Assembly: GCA_016806145.1 (NCBI GenBank)
Contig: CP063166.1
Span: 1,116,001 to 1,180,000 of the forward strand
Direction: 5' to 3'
Length of the DNA stretch: 64,000 bases
Source: Variovorax paradoxus
GTDB lineage: Bacteria > Pseudomonadota > Gammaproteobacteria > Burkholderiales > Burkholderiaceae_C
The notes below the pieces were generated by a model, which had not been told where the DNA came from, did not search any database, and saw only the letters and a list, made by a program, of their open reading frames with translations. Position numbers and translations under genes: made by a program. This document shows, piece by piece, positions 50,391 through 59,930 of this stretch; positions within the stretch are counted from its first letter, which is position 1; each line of letters starts with the position of its first letter.

Positions 50391-52378
50391 GCACCCCCGA
50401 CCCGCAACGCCGCCAGCTCCTGGGCGCCCTCGGCGCCTTCGCCGCCACCTCCCTCGCATCCACCCCGACCATGGCCAACAACCAGACCCCCGACCTCATC
50501 CTGCGCAACGGCCGCTTCACCACGCTGGACCGCGCCAACCCCACGGCCGACGCCGTGGCCATCAAGGACGGCCGCTACACCCGCGTGGGCCGCGCCGAAG
50601 ACGTGCTGCCGCTGGCCGGCGCGAACACCAGCGTGATCGACCTGCAAGGCCAGCGCGTGCTGCCGGGGCTGATCGACAACCACCTGCACATCATCCGCGG
50701 CGGCCTCAACTACAACATGGAGCTGCGCTGGGACGGCGTGAGGAGCCTGGCCGACGCGATGGGCATGCTCAAGCGCCAGGTGGCGATCACGCCGGCGCCG
50801 CAATGGGTGCGCGTGGTGGGCGGCTTCACCGAGCACCAGTTCGTGGAGAAGCGGCTGCCGACCATCGCCGAACTCAACGCGGTGGCGCCCGACACGCCGG
50901 TGTTCATCCTGCACCTGTACGACCGCGCGCTGCTCAACGGCGCCGCGCTGCGCGCCGTTGGCTACACCAGGGACACGCCGGCGCCGCACGGCGGCGAGAT
51001 CGTGCGCGATGCCGCCGGCAACCCGACCGGCCTGCTGCTGGCCAAGCCCAATGCCGCGATCCTCTACGCCACGCTGGCCAAGGGCCCGAAGCTGCCCTTC
51101 GACTACCAGCTCAATTCCACGCGCCACTTCATGCGCGAGCTCAACCGCCTGGGCGTGACCGGCGCGCTCGACGCGGGCGGCGGCTTCCAGAACTATCCCG
51201 ACGACTACGCCGTGATCCGGAAGCTGGCCGACGACGGGCAGCTCACGATCCGCCTGGCCTACAACCTGTTCACGCAGAAGGCCAAGGAGGAGAAGGCCGA
51301 CTTCCTGAACTGGACCAGGACCTCCAAGTACAAGCAGGGCGACGACTACTTCCGCCACAACGGCGCGGGCGAGATGCTGGTGTTCTCGGCCGCCGACTTC
51401 GAGGACTTCCGCGAGCCGCGGCCCGAGATGGGCCCCGAGATGGAGGGCGAGCTCGAGGAGGTGGTGCGCATCCTGGCGCAGAACCGCTGGCCCTGGCGCA
51501 TGCATGCGACCTACGACGAGACCATCAGCCGCTCGCTCGACGTGTTCGAGAAGGTGAACAAGGACACGCCGCTGGCCGGCCTGAACTGGTTCTTCGACCA
51601 TGCCGAGACGATCTCCGAGGAGTCGATGGACCGCATCGCCGCGCTCGGTGGTGGCGTGGCGGTGCAGCACCGCATGGCCTACCAGGGCGAGTACTTCGTC
51701 GAGCGCTACGGCGCGGGCGCGGCCGAGGCCACGCCGCCGGTCAAGAAGATGCTGGAGCGCGGCCTCAAGGTCTCGGCCGGCACCGACGCGACGCGCGTGG
51801 CTTCCTACAACCCGTGGGTGTCGCTGTCGTGGCTGGTCACGGGCAAGACGGTGGGCGGCATGCAGCTCTATCCGCAGCGCAACTGCCTCGACCGCGAGGG
51901 CGCGCTGCGCTTGTGGACCGAGAACGTCACCTGGTTCTCGAACGAGGAGGGCAAGAAGGGCCGCATCCAGGCCGGCCGGCTCGCCGACCTGGTGGTGCCC
52001 GACCGCGACTACTTCGGCTGCGCCGAATCGGAGATCGCCGACATCACGGCGCTGCTGACGATGGTGGGCGGCAAGGTGGTCTATGGCGCGGGCCGCTTCG
52101 CGTCGCTCGACGAGGGCGCGCCGCCGCCCGCGATGCCCGACTGGTCGCCGGCGCGCACCTTCGGCGGTTATGCCGGTTGGGCCGACACGAAGGGCGTGCA
52201 CGGTGCCGAAGGCGCGCCGATGCAGAAGGTCATGCGCAACGCGGCTGCATCCTGCGGCTGCGCCAACGACTGCAACGTGCATGGCCACAGCCACGCGACG
52301 GCCTGGAGCAGCAAGCTGCCGATCGCCGACCTCAAGAGCTTCTGGGGCGCGCTGGGCTGCGCCTGCTGGGCGGTGTGA
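50387..52378 (+). CDS. Exported amidohydrolase (YtcJ-like) with Cys/His-rich tail
   Basis: This 663-residue protein has an N-terminal export signal with RRQLLGALGAF, suggesting twin-arginine export. It has an amidohydrolase_3 fold: LIDNHLHIIRGG carries the metal HxH, then RMHATYDETISR and FDHAETIS, with GTDATRV supplying the catalytic Asp. The C-terminal tail is unusual, with C623, C625, C629, H632, H634 and H636 in a short cluster plus C658 and C660. YtcJ enzymes deacylate or cleave amides; substrate unknown. Coupled to XapX by ATGA overlap. Confidence 0.87.
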   Translation: MSTPDPQRRQLLGALGAFAATSLASTPTMANNQTPDLILRNGRFTTLDRANPTADAVAIKDGRYTRVGRAEDVLPLAGANTSVIDLQGQRVLPGLIDNHLHIIRGGLNYNMELRWDGVRSLADAMGMLKRQVAITPAPQWVRVVGGFTEHQFVEKRLPTIAELNAVAPDTPVFILHLYDRALLNGAALRAVGYTRDTPAPHGGEIVRDAAGNPTGLLLAKPNAAILYATLAKGPKLPFDYQLNSTRHFMRELNRLGVTGALDAGGGFQNYPDDYAVIRKLADDGQLTIRLAYNLFTQKAKEEKADFLNWTRTSKYKQGDDYFRHNGAGEMLVFSAADFEDFREPRPEMGPEMEGELEEVVRILAQNRWPWRMHATYDETISRSLDVFEKVNKDTPLAGLNWFFDHAETISEESMDRIAALGGGVAVQHRMAYQGEYFVERYGAGAAEATPPVKKMLERGLKVSAGTDATRVASYNPWVSLSWLVTGKTVGGMQLYPQRNCLDREGALRLWTENVTWFSNEEGKKGRIQAGRLADLVVPDRDYFGCAESEIADITALLTMVGGKVVYGAGRFASLDEGAPPPAMPDWSPARTFGGYAGWADTKGVHGAEGAPMQKVMRNAAASCGCANDCNVHGHSHATAWSSKLPIADLKSFWGALGCACWAV

Positions 52379-52782
52379 TGGCGATGCGCTGGACCACCTC
52401 TTCGGCCGTGCGCTGGATCGCCTTGCTGCTGTTGTGCGCGGCCTACCTGCAGGGCGGGCTCAACAAGGCGATGGACTTCGACGCGGCGATCGCCGAGATG
52501 AACCACTTCGGCCTGTCGCCGGCCGGCCCGCTGGCCGCGGCGGTGATCGTGCTCGAGCTCGGCGCTGCGGCGCTGATCCTCGCGGGCTTCTGGCGCTGGC
52601 TCGGCGCGCTCGCGCTGGCGGGCTTCACGCTGATGGCGACCTTCGTCGCGCTGCGTTTCTGGGAGATGCCGCTGGGGCATGAGCGCTTCATGGCCGCCAA
52701 CTCCTTCTTCGAACACCTGGGACTGGTCGGCGGCTTCGTGCTCGTGGCCTGGCTCGACCTCAAGGAACGCCGCGATGACTGA
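52378..52782 (+). CDS. DoxX-like membrane protein
   Basis: This 134-residue protein has four hydrophobic helices in the DoxX pattern, with YLQGGLNKAMDF and FFEHLGLVGGFVLVAWLD. DoxX proteins are linked to quinone or sulfur redox in some organisms, but many are uncharacterised. The ATG overlaps the previous stop (TGATG), and its end overlaps the MFS start. Confidence 0.84.
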   Translation: MAMRWTTSSAVRWIALLLLCAAYLQGGLNKAMDFDAAIAEMNHFGLSPAGPLAAAVIVLELGAAALILAGFWRWLGALALAGFTLMATFVALRFWEMPLGHERFMAANSFFEHLGLVGGFVLVAWLDLKERRDD

Positions 52783-54361
52783 AGCCCTCAAGACCGCCAA
52801 GCCCGGCGCCTTCGCCCCGCTGCGCCAGCCGGTGTTCGCGGTGCTGTGGGCCGCCACGGTGCTCGGCAACATCGGCAGCTTCATGCGCGACGTGGCGAGC
52901 TCGTGGCTGGTGACCGACCTGTCGGCCAGCCCGACCGCGGTGGCGCTGATCCAGACCGCGGCCACCTTGCCGGTGTTCCTGCTGGCGATCCCGGCCGGCG
53001 TGCTGTCGGACATCCTCGACCGGCGCCGCTTCCTGATCTTCGTGCAGCTGGTGCTGGCGGCGGTCAGCGGCAGCCTGCTGGTGCTCTCGCACACCGGCGC
53101 GCTGACGGTCGAGTACCTGATCGCGCTGACCTTCGTGGGCGGCATCGGCGCGGCGCTGATGGGGCCGACCTGGCAGTCGATCGTGCCCGAGCTGGTGCCG
53201 CGTTCGGACCTCAAGGGCGCGGTGGCGCTGAACTCGCTGGGCATCAACATCGCGCGCTCGATCGGCCCGGCCGCGGGCGGGCTGATCCTCGCGAGCTTCG
53301 GCGCGGCAGTGACCTACGGCGTGGACGTGCTGAGCTACGTGTTCGTGATCGCGGCGCTGCTGTGGTGGAAGCGGCCGGCGGCCGTCGACAGCGGGCTGTC
53401 GGAGAACTTCCTCGGTGCCTTCCGCGCCGGCCTGCGCTACACGCGCTCCAGCAAGGAACTGCACGTGGTGCTGCTGCGCGCGGCGGTGTTCTTCCTGTTC
53501 GCGAGTTCGGTGTGGGCGCTGCTGCCGCTGGTGGCGCGCCAGATGCTCGGCGGCAGCGCCGGCTTCTACGGCGTGCTGCTGGGCGCGGTGGGCGCGGGCG
53601 CCATCGGCGGCGCGCTGCTGATGCCGCGGATGCGCGAGCGGCTCGATGCCGACGGCATGCTGCTGCTGGCCTCGGTGCTGACGGCGGCGGTGATGGGCGC
53701 GCTGGTGCTGGCGCCGCCGAAGTGGCTGGCCGTGGCGCTGCTGCTGGTGCTGGGCCTGGGCTGGATCGTGGCGCTGACCACGCTCAACGGCGTGGCGCAG
53801 TCGATCCTGCCGAACTGGGTGCGCGGACGCGGCCTGGCGGTCTACCTCACGGTGTTCAACGGCGCGATGGCCGCGGGCAGCCTGGGCTGGGGCCTGGTGG
53901 CGCAGCAGATCGGCGTGCCGTTCACGCTGGTGGCGGGCGCCGTGGGGCTGGTGGTGGCGGGGTTGATCTTCCACCGCGTGAAGCTGCCGGCGGGCGAAGC
54001 CGACCTGCAGGCCTCGAACCACTGGCCCGAGCCGCTGGTGGCCGAGCCCGTGGCGCACGACCGCGGGCCCGTGATGATCCAGGTCGAGTACCGCATCCGC
54101 AAGGACGACCAGCCCGCCTTCATGGCCGCGATGAAGCGCCTGTCGCTCGAACGCCGCCGCGATGGCGCCTATGCCTGGGGCCTGCACGAGCACACGGCCG
54201 ACCCGGAACGGATCATGGAATGGTTCCTCGTCGAATCCTGGGCCGAGCACCTGCGCCAGCACCACCGCGTGTCGCAGGCCGATGCGGACCTGCAGGGCGA
54301 GGCGCTGCGCTTCCATGCGGGGCCGGGCAAGCCGGAGGTGCATCACTTCCTGTCGCTCTGA
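52775..54361 (+). CDS. MFS transporter (EntS/MFS_3 type) with C-terminal ABM-like domain
   Basis: This 528-residue protein has about 12 hydrophobic helices up to residue 405. FMRDVASSWLVTDL is typical of the EntS/DUF894 family. A soluble ferredoxin-like domain follows (about 427-528; IQVEYRIRKDDQPAFMAAMK), resembling antibiotic-biosynthesis monooxygenase folds. It probably exports or imports a hydrophobic compound. It overlaps the DoxX stop by eight bases. Confidence 0.86.
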   Translation: MTEALKTAKPGAFAPLRQPVFAVLWAATVLGNIGSFMRDVASSWLVTDLSASPTAVALIQTAATLPVFLLAIPAGVLSDILDRRRFLIFVQLVLAAVSGSLLVLSHTGALTVEYLIALTFVGGIGAALMGPTWQSIVPELVPRSDLKGAVALNSLGINIARSIGPAAGGLILASFGAAVTYGVDVLSYVFVIAALLWWKRPAAVDSGLSENFLGAFRAGLRYTRSSKELHVVLLRAAVFFLFASSVWALLPLVARQMLGGSAGFYGVLLGAVGAGAIGGALLMPRMRERLDADGMLLLASVLTAAVMGALVLAPPKWLAVALLLVLGLGWIVALTTLNGVAQSILPNWVRGRGLAVYLTVFNGAMAAGSLGWGLVAQQIGVPFTLVAGAVGLVVAGLIFHRVKLPAGEADLQASNHWPEPLVAEPVAHDRGPVMIQVEYRIRKDDQPAFMAAMKRLSLERRRDGAYAWGLHEHTADPERIMEWFLVESWAEHLRQHHRVSQADADLQGEALRFHAGPGKPEVHHFLSL

Positions 54362-54415
54362 GCCTTTCTCCCGTCGACCTCCCGTTTCTTTCAAACCACT
54401 CACCAAGGAAAAACC

Positions 54416-55237
54416 ATGACCACACTGACCCTTCGCGACGGCACCGAGCTCTATTACAAGGACTGGGGCAGCGGCCAGCCGATCCTGTTCAGCCACGGCT
54501 GGCCCCTGAGCGCCGACATGTGGGACAGCCAGATGCAGTTCTTCGCCGAACGCGGCTACCGCGCCATCGCCTTCGACCGCCGCGGCTTCGGCCGCTCGAG
54601 CCAGCCCTGGACCGGCTTCGACTACGACACCTTCGCCGACGATATCGCCGAGCTGATCGAGAAGCTCGACCTGAAGAACGTGGTGCTCGCGGGCTTCTCG
54701 ATGGGCGGCGGCGACGTCACGCGTTACATCGCGCGCCACGGCTCGGCGCGGGTGGCGAAGCTGGCGCTGATCAGCGCGGTGACGCCGCTGTTCATGAAGA
54801 CGGCCGACCACCCGGTGGGCCCCGAGAAGTCGCTGTTCGACAGCATCCGCGCGGGCCTCGCGGCCGACCGGGCGCAGTTCCTCGACGACTTCAGCACCAT
54901 CTTCTACGGCACCAACCGGCCGGGCGCGGCGGTGTCGCAGGGCGTGTTCAAGCAGACGCTGCAGATCGCGCTGCAGGCCTCGCTGAAGGCGACGATCGAT
55001 TGCGTGACCGCGTTCTCCGAGACCGACTTCCGCCCCGACATGGCGAAGATCGACGTGCCCACGCTGGTGATCCACGGCGACGACGACCAGGTCGTGCCCT
55101 TCGAGGCCACGGGCAAGCTGGCGCATGATCTGATCGCGGGCAGCCGGCTCGAGGTGTACGCGGGCGCGCCGCATGCGACATGCACCACGCACCGCGACCG
55201 CGTGAACGCGGACCTGCTGGGCTTCGTGCAGGGCTGA
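54416..55237 (+). CDS. Alpha/beta hydrolase, non-haem chloroperoxidase-like
   Basis: This 273-residue enzyme has the nucleophile elbow GFSMGGG with S95, [13 protein letters not shown] as the oxyanion region, [10 protein letters not shown] carrying the acid and GAPHAT the His. It is the typical size and pattern of cofactor-free haloperoxidases and related esterases; perhydrolase activity is a side activity in many. Start ATG 54416 follows CAAGGAAAAACC. It is the last gene of the pirin cluster and ends before a GC-rich hairpin. Confidence 0.9.
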   Translation: MTTLTLRDGTELYYKDWGSGQPILFSHGWPLSADMWDSQMQFFAERGYRAIAFDRRGFGRSSQPWTGFDYDTFADDIAELIEKLDLKNVVLAGFSMGGGDVTRYIARHGSARVAKLALISAVTPLFMKTADHPVGPEKSLFDSIRAGLAADRAQFLDDFSTIFYGTNRPGAAVSQGVFKQTLQIALQASLKATIDCVTAFSETDFRPDMAKIDVPTLVIHGDDDQVVPFEATGKLAHDLIAGSRLEVYAGAPHATCTTHRDRVNADLLGFVQG

Positions 55238-55249
55238 GCGGGGGGCGAG

Positions 55250-55270
55250 CGGGCGCGGCGGCGGCGCCCG
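55250..55270 (+). terminator. Possible terminator after the pirin cluster
   Basis: CGGGCGC (55250-55256) and GCGCCCG (55264-55270) form a 7-bp stem with a GC-rich loop; only a weak T-rich stretch (TTTCCTTT) follows. It separates the haloperoxidase gene from dapF. Confidence 0.35.
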
Positions 55271-55317
55271 GCCGCGTTTCCTTTGGGCCCGCTGGCGCCA
55301 GGGCCGGTGCCGCTGGC

Positions 55318-55323
55318 GATAAT
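55318..55323 (+). promoter_or_regulatory. -10 hexamer of a probably leaderless dapF mRNA
   Basis: GATAAT ends six bases before the dapF ATG (55330), so the start site would coincide with the A of ATG. No Shine-Dalgarno sequence lies upstream. The -35 is weak. Confidence 0.5.
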
Positions 55324-55329
55324 CCGTCG

Positions 55330-56205
55330 ATGCGAATCCGCTTTACCAAGATGCAGGGGGCCGGCAACGATTTCGTCGTGCTCGACGAAACGCGCGGCAC
55401 GCTGGGCCTCACGGCCGCGCAGTACCGCTTCCTGGCCGACCGCCACTTCGGCGTCGGCGCCGACCAGATCCTCACGGTGCGGCCCGCGCGCGCCGCGGGC
55501 ACCGACTTCCAGTACGTGATCCACAACGCCGACGGCGGCGAGGTCGAGCAGTGCGGCAACGGTGCGCGCTGCTTCATGCGCTTCGTGCGCGAGCACGGCC
55601 TCACCGACAAGGACACGGTGCGCGTCGAAACCCTGGCCGGCGTGATCGAGCCGCGCATGGGCGACGACGGCCGCGTGACGGTCGACATGGGCGCGCCGAT
55701 CTTCGAACCCGAGCGCGTGCCCTTCGACACCGCCGGCCTCGATCCGCAGCCCGAGGGCGGCTGGCACACCTGGCACCTGGCGCTGGGCACGCGAGCCGGC
55801 AGCGCTATCGTTTCGGTAGCGGTGCTGTCGATGGGCAATCCGCACGCGGTGCAGATCGTCGACGACGTCGAGACCGCGCCCGTGGCCGAGCAGGGCCCGC
55901 AGGTCGAGCACCATCCGCGCTTTCCGCAGCGGGTGAACGCCGGTTTCATGCAGGTCGTGAGCCGCACGCAGGTGAAGCTGCGCGTGTTCGAGCGCGGCGC
56001 GGGCGAAACCCTGGCCTGCGGCACCGGCGCCTGCGCGGCGGTGGTGGCGGGCATTCGCCTCGGGCTGCTGGACCGCCGGGTCGACGTGCAGACGCACGGC
56101 GGCATGCTCACGATCGAATGGCAGGGCGAGGGCCGGCCGGTGCTGATGACGGGCCCGGCCACCACGGTGTTCGAGGGCGACATCGAGGTGCCGGAGCTGC
56201 CATGA
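55330..56205 (+). CDS. dapF: Diaminopimelate epimerase
   Basis: DapF interconverts LL- and meso-diaminopimelate for lysine and peptidoglycan synthesis. This 291-residue protein has the two catalytic cysteines C75 (EQCGNGAR) and C230 (LACGTGACA), and the opening [14 protein letters not shown] is the family start. DapF-DUF484-XerC order is a conserved block. ATG 55330 has a -10-like hexamer immediately upstream. It overlaps the next gene by ATGA. Confidence 0.97.
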   Translation: MRIRFTKMQGAGNDFVVLDETRGTLGLTAAQYRFLADRHFGVGADQILTVRPARAAGTDFQYVIHNADGGEVEQCGNGARCFMRFVREHGLTDKDTVRVETLAGVIEPRMGDDGRVTVDMGAPIFEPERVPFDTAGLDPQPEGGWHTWHLALGTRAGSAIVSVAVLSMGNPHAVQIVDDVETAPVAEQGPQVEHHPRFPQRVNAGFMQVVSRTQVKLRVFERGAGETLACGTGACAAVVAGIRLGLLDRRVDVQTHGGMLTIEWQGEGRPVLMTGPATTVFEGDIEVPELP

Positions 56206-56903
56206 CCCTTCCCACGAACAACCAAGACGCGAACGCCATGAACCCGATCACCGAAGACGACATCGCGAACTACCTGGCGAACACGCCCGACTTCTTCGAG
56301 CGCCATGCGCAGCTGCTGGCGCAGGTGCAGCTCACCAGCCCGCACGGCAACCGCGCCGTGAGCCTGCAGGAGCGCCAGGCCGAGATGCTGCGCGAGAAGA
56401 TCAAGGCGCTCGAGCACCGCGTGATGGACATGGTGCGCCACGGCACCGAGAACGTGGTGATCGCCGACCGGCTGCAGCGCTGGACCGCGGGCCTCCTGAC
56501 CACGCGCGACCCGCGCAGCCTGCCCTACCGCATCGCGGTCGACCTGCAGTCGCTGTTCCTGGTGCCGCAGACGGCCATCAAGGTCTGGGACTGCGGCACC
56601 GAATACCTCAACGAGGCCTATGCGCAGTGGGTCAGCGACGACGTGAAGGCGCTCGCGACCTCGCTGACCGCGCCGTACTGCGGCCTCAACGCGGGCTTCG
56701 AGGCGGCCAACTGGCTGCCCGAGCCGAATGCCGCGGCCTCGATCTCGCTGATCCCGCTGCGCGCCGAGCCCAACGGCCCGGCCTTCGGCCTGCTGGTGCT
56801 GGCTTCGCCCGACGCTCAGCGCTTCAACGCCGAGATGGGCACCGACTTCCTCGAGCGCATCGCCGAACTGGCCTCGGGCGCGCTGTCGCGGCTGCGGCCT
56901 TGA
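56202..56903 (+). CDS. DUF484 family protein
   Basis: This 233-residue cytosolic protein has a coiled-coil N-terminus (about 40-75; [20 protein letters not shown]) and a GAF-like domain. DUF484 proteins sit next to dapF and xerC in many proteobacteria; E. coli YigA is the counterpart. Function unknown. ATG 56202 overlaps dapF; the next codon start is TTG within its stop (TTGA). A second ATG at residue 13 is an alternative start. Confidence 0.9.
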   Translation: MTLPTNNQDANAMNPITEDDIANYLANTPDFFERHAQLLAQVQLTSPHGNRAVSLQERQAEMLREKIKALEHRVMDMVRHGTENVVIADRLQRWTAGLLTTRDPRSLPYRIAVDLQSLFLVPQTAIKVWDCGTEYLNEAYAQWVSDDVKALATSLTAPYCGLNAGFEAANWLPEPNAAASISLIPLRAEPNGPAFGLLVLASPDAQRFNAEMGTDFLERIAELASGALSRLRP

Positions 56904-57559
56904 TCCGTCCCGTCGCGGCGCTGGGGCGCCTGTGGCGCCGGGTGCCGCGCGTGCTGCGGGTCGCGGCCTGGACGGTGTTCGGCGTCGGCGTGGTCGTCTA
57001 TGCGACCGCCTGGACCGTGGTGTGGCAGGGCGCGCGCGAGGCGCTCGCCAACCCGCCGCAGCGCGCGGCCGATGCCGCGCTGGTGCTCGGCAACCGCGCC
57101 TACCTGCGCGGCAAGCCCAATCCCTGCCTGACCGGGCGCGTCGACGAGGGCGTGGCCCTGGCGCGCGCCGGGCTGGCGCGCGAGCTGCTGTTCTCGGGCG
57201 GCGTCGACACCGAGGACGGCCGCATCGAGGCCGAGGTGATGGAGCAGCATGCGCGCGCCGTGGGCCATGCCGGGCCGATGCGGCAGGAGCGCGTGTCGAG
57301 CTCGACGCGGCTGAACCTCGCGCTGTCGACACCGATGCTGCAGGCGACCGGCGTGCGCAGCGTGATCGTGGTGTCGGAGCCCTACCACCTGTGGCGCGTG
57401 AAGCGGCTGGCGCGCAACAGCGGCTTCGACCGCGCCTTCGACGTGCAGTACGCGGCCGCGCCCTCGAGCTGCTGGCGACGCTGGGGCATGGTCTTCAAGG
57501 GCGCATTGCGCGAGCCGCTCGCGGTCGTGAACAATGCCGCGCATGGCTACCTCTTCTAG
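56900..57559 (+). CDS. YdcF/SanA-type DUF218 protein
   Basis: This 219-residue protein has an N-terminal membrane helix (about 18-40) and a DUF218 domain with ADAALVLGNRAYLRG, RELLFSGGVDTEDG and VVSEPYHLWR. SanA is linked to envelope integrity and vancomycin resistance; YdcF may bind SAM. The TTG start overlaps the DUF484 stop and no other start precedes the helix. Its presence between DUF484 and xerC is an insertion into the conserved block. It overlaps xerC by 26 bases. Confidence 0.82.
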   Translation: MIRPVAALGRLWRRVPRVLRVAAWTVFGVGVVVYATAWTVVWQGAREALANPPQRAADAALVLGNRAYLRGKPNPCLTGRVDEGVALARAGLARELLFSGGVDTEDGRIEAEVMEQHARAVGHAGPMRQERVSSSTRLNLALSTPMLQATGVRSVIVVSEPYHLWRVKRLARNSGFDRAFDVQYAAAPSSCWRRWGMVFKGALREPLAVVNNAAHGYLF

Positions 57560-58589
57560 CGCGGCCGGGGCCGAGGCCCCGCCCGCCGACTCGGGCTGGA
57601 TCGAGAAATACCTGGAGTACGTGCGCGTGGAGCGCCGGCTGTCGGCGCGCACGCTCGAGCTCTACAGCTACCACCTGAAGGAACTGGCGGCGAACGCGGC
57701 CGAGGCGAAGCTGCCGCTGGACCGCGTGCAGACCGCGCACGTGCGCCGCTGGATGGCGCAGCTGCATGGCTCGGGCCGCGAGCCGCGCGGCATCGCGCTG
57801 GTGCTGTCGTGCTGGCGCAGCTTCTACCGCTGGCTCGGACACGAGAAGCTGATCGGCTTCAACCCGGTGCAGGACGTGCACGCCCCCAAGGCCGACCGCC
57901 CGCTGCCCAAGGCGCTGGGCGTGGACGACGCGGTGCGGCTGGCCGAGCTGCACGACGCCGAGGCCGACCCCTGGACCGAGACCCGCGACCGCGCGATCGT
58001 CGAGGTGCTCTACGGCTGCGGCCTGCGCGTGAGCGAGCTCACGGGGCTCGACGCGCGCGCGAGCCAGACCGCGCGCGGCTGGATCGACATGGACGCCCAC
58101 GAGGCCAGCGTGCTCGGCAAGGGCAGCAAGCGGCGCATGGTGCCGGTGGGCTCGAAGGCCATCGAGGCCCTGACGGCCTGGCTCGCGGTGCGCGGCGACT
58201 GCGCGGCGCTCACGGCCGCCAGCCTGCGCGAGCCGGCCGAGGCGGCGGCGCTCTTCATCAGCGCCAAGGGCGTGCGGATGTCGTCGCAGGCGGTGTGGAA
58301 GCTGCTGCGCGGGCGCAGCCTCAAGGCCGGCCTCGCGACGCCGGTGCATCCACACATGCTGCGCCATTCCTTCGCGAGCCACGTGCTGCAGTCGAGCAGC
58401 GACCTGCGCGCGGTGCAGGACCTGCTGGGGCACGCGAACATCGCGACCACGCAGGTCTACACGCGGCTCGATTTCCAGCACCTGGCGCGTGCCTACGACG
58501 CGGCGCATCCGCGCGCGCGGGCCCGCGACGACGATGGCGGCAGTGGCAGCAGCCGTGGCGCCAGGAAAACTCCCGACAAGAAAACATGA
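57534..58589 (+). CDS. xerC: Tyrosine recombinase XerC
   Basis: XerC resolves chromosome dimers at dif with XerD and FtsK. This 351-residue protein has the catalytic set R165 (GLRVSELT), K196 (GKGSKRR), H274/R277 (HMLRHSF), H300 (LGHANI) and Y309, all intact. The N-terminal SAM-like domain covers about 22-110. There is a hydrophilic, low-complexity C-terminal tail of about 25 residues. ATG 57543 is an alternative start three codons later. dif is not visible in this window. Confidence 0.95.
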   Translation: MPRMATSSSAAGAEAPPADSGWIEKYLEYVRVERRLSARTLELYSYHLKELAANAAEAKLPLDRVQTAHVRRWMAQLHGSGREPRGIALVLSCWRSFYRWLGHEKLIGFNPVQDVHAPKADRPLPKALGVDDAVRLAELHDAEADPWTETRDRAIVEVLYGCGLRVSELTGLDARASQTARGWIDMDAHEASVLGKGSKRRMVPVGSKAIEALTAWLAVRGDCAALTAASLREPAEAAALFISAKGVRMSSQAVWKLLRGRSLKAGLATPVHPHMLRHSFASHVLQSSSDLRAVQDLLGHANIATTQVYTRLDFQHLARAYDAAHPRARARDDDGGSGSSRGARKTPDKKT

Positions 58590-59809
58590 AAACCCTCCGA
58601 CTCAAGCCCGGCAAGGAGCGCTCGCTGCAGCGCCGCCATCCCTGGGTGTTCGAATCCGCCATCGCGCGCGGCGGCGCCGATGCCGGCGAGACCGTGCGCA
58701 TCGAATCGCACGACGGTGCCTTCCTCGCCTGGGCGGCGTTCAGCCCCGATTCCAAGATCCGCGCGCGCGCCTGGAGCTTCGTCGAGACGCAGCGCATCGA
58801 CGCGGCCTTCCTCGCGTCGGTGGTGGCGCGCGCGGTCGCGGCACGCGGCCTGTTCGAGTTGCAGAGCGACGGCGTGCGGCTGGTGCATGGCGAGGCCGAC
58901 GGCCTGCCGGGCCTGATCGTGGACCGCTACGGCGACACGCTGGTGGCGCAGTTCCTGTCGGCCGGCGTGGAGCGCTGGAAGGCGGTGCTGGCCGATGCGC
59001 TCTTGAAGGCGACCGGCCTGTCGAAGCTCTACGAGCGCTCGGATGCCAGCGGGCGCGAGCGCGAGGGGCTCAAGCCCGTGACGGGCTGGCTGCGCGGGCA
59101 GGACGAGGCGACCGAGATCGTGATCCGCGAGCACGACTGGAAGCTGTCGCTGGACATCGCCACCGGCCACAAGACCGGCTTCTACCTCGACCAGCGCGAC
59201 AGCCGCCGGCGCTTCGCCGAGATGGCGCGGCACCGGCGCTTCCGGCGCGTGCTCAACTGCTTCTGCTACACGGGCGGCTTCACGGTGGCGGCGCTCGCGG
59301 GGTTGAAGGCAGCGGACGCGGTGAAGGGCGCTTCGCTGGTGTCGGTCGATTCCTCGCTGCCGGCGCTGGAGCGCGCGCGCGGCCACCTGGCGCTCAACGG
59401 CTTCGACGCGGCGGCCGACGGCTTCGAGGCCGAGTTCCTCGACGCCAACGTCAACACCGTGCTGCGCGAGTTCCTCGACCAGGGCCGCAGCTTCGACGCG
59501 ATCGTGCTCGATCCGCCGAAGTTCGCGCCCACGGTGGCGCATGCCGAACGCGCCGCGCGTGCCTACAAGGACATCAACCGGCTCGCGCTCAAACTGCTCG
59601 AGCCGGGCGGGGTGCTGCTGACCTTCTCGTGCTCGGGCGGCGTGGGCGCCGACCTGTTCCACAAGATCGTGGCCTCGGCCGGGCTCGATGCCGGCGTGGA
59701 CGGCTACATCGCCGAACGACTGGGCGCGGCGCCCGACCATCCGATGACCATCGAATTCCCCGAGGGCGAGTACCTCAAGGGGCTGGCGGTGGTGCGAAAA
59801 CCCGCTTGA
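58586..59809 (+). CDS. RlmI-type class I SAM-dependent rRNA methyltransferase
   Basis: This 407-residue protein has a PUA-like N-terminal domain (about 1-85; LKPGKERSLQRRHPWVFESA) and a Rossmann methyltransferase: NCFCYTGGFTVAAL is motif I, VSVDSS motif II and LDPPKFAP motif IV. RlmI methylates 23S rRNA C1962; the specific base here is inferred. The ATG overlaps the xerC stop. It is the last gene of the chain. Confidence 0.9.
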   Translation: MKTLRLKPGKERSLQRRHPWVFESAIARGGADAGETVRIESHDGAFLAWAAFSPDSKIRARAWSFVETQRIDAAFLASVVARAVAARGLFELQSDGVRLVHGEADGLPGLIVDRYGDTLVAQFLSAGVERWKAVLADALLKATGLSKLYERSDASGREREGLKPVTGWLRGQDEATEIVIREHDWKLSLDIATGHKTGFYLDQRDSRRRFAEMARHRRFRRVLNCFCYTGGFTVAALAGLKAADAVKGASLVSVDSSLPALERARGHLALNGFDAAADGFEAEFLDANVNTVLREFLDQGRSFDAIVLDPPKFAPTVAHAERAARAYKDINRLALKLLEPGGVLLTFSCSGGVGADLFHKIVASAGLDAGVDGYIAERLGAAPDHPMTIEFPEGEYLKGLAVVRKPA

Positions 59810-59930
59810 CCGTGCCGGCCGAAGGGGGCTTGGCCCCCGCGGCAACGCAACTCAGTGGCACTGGCTACACTGCCCGCCAGTTTCCCGCTTTCCGATCCAT
59901 TTCATCCGTTTTCCGCTTCCGGAGCACCCC

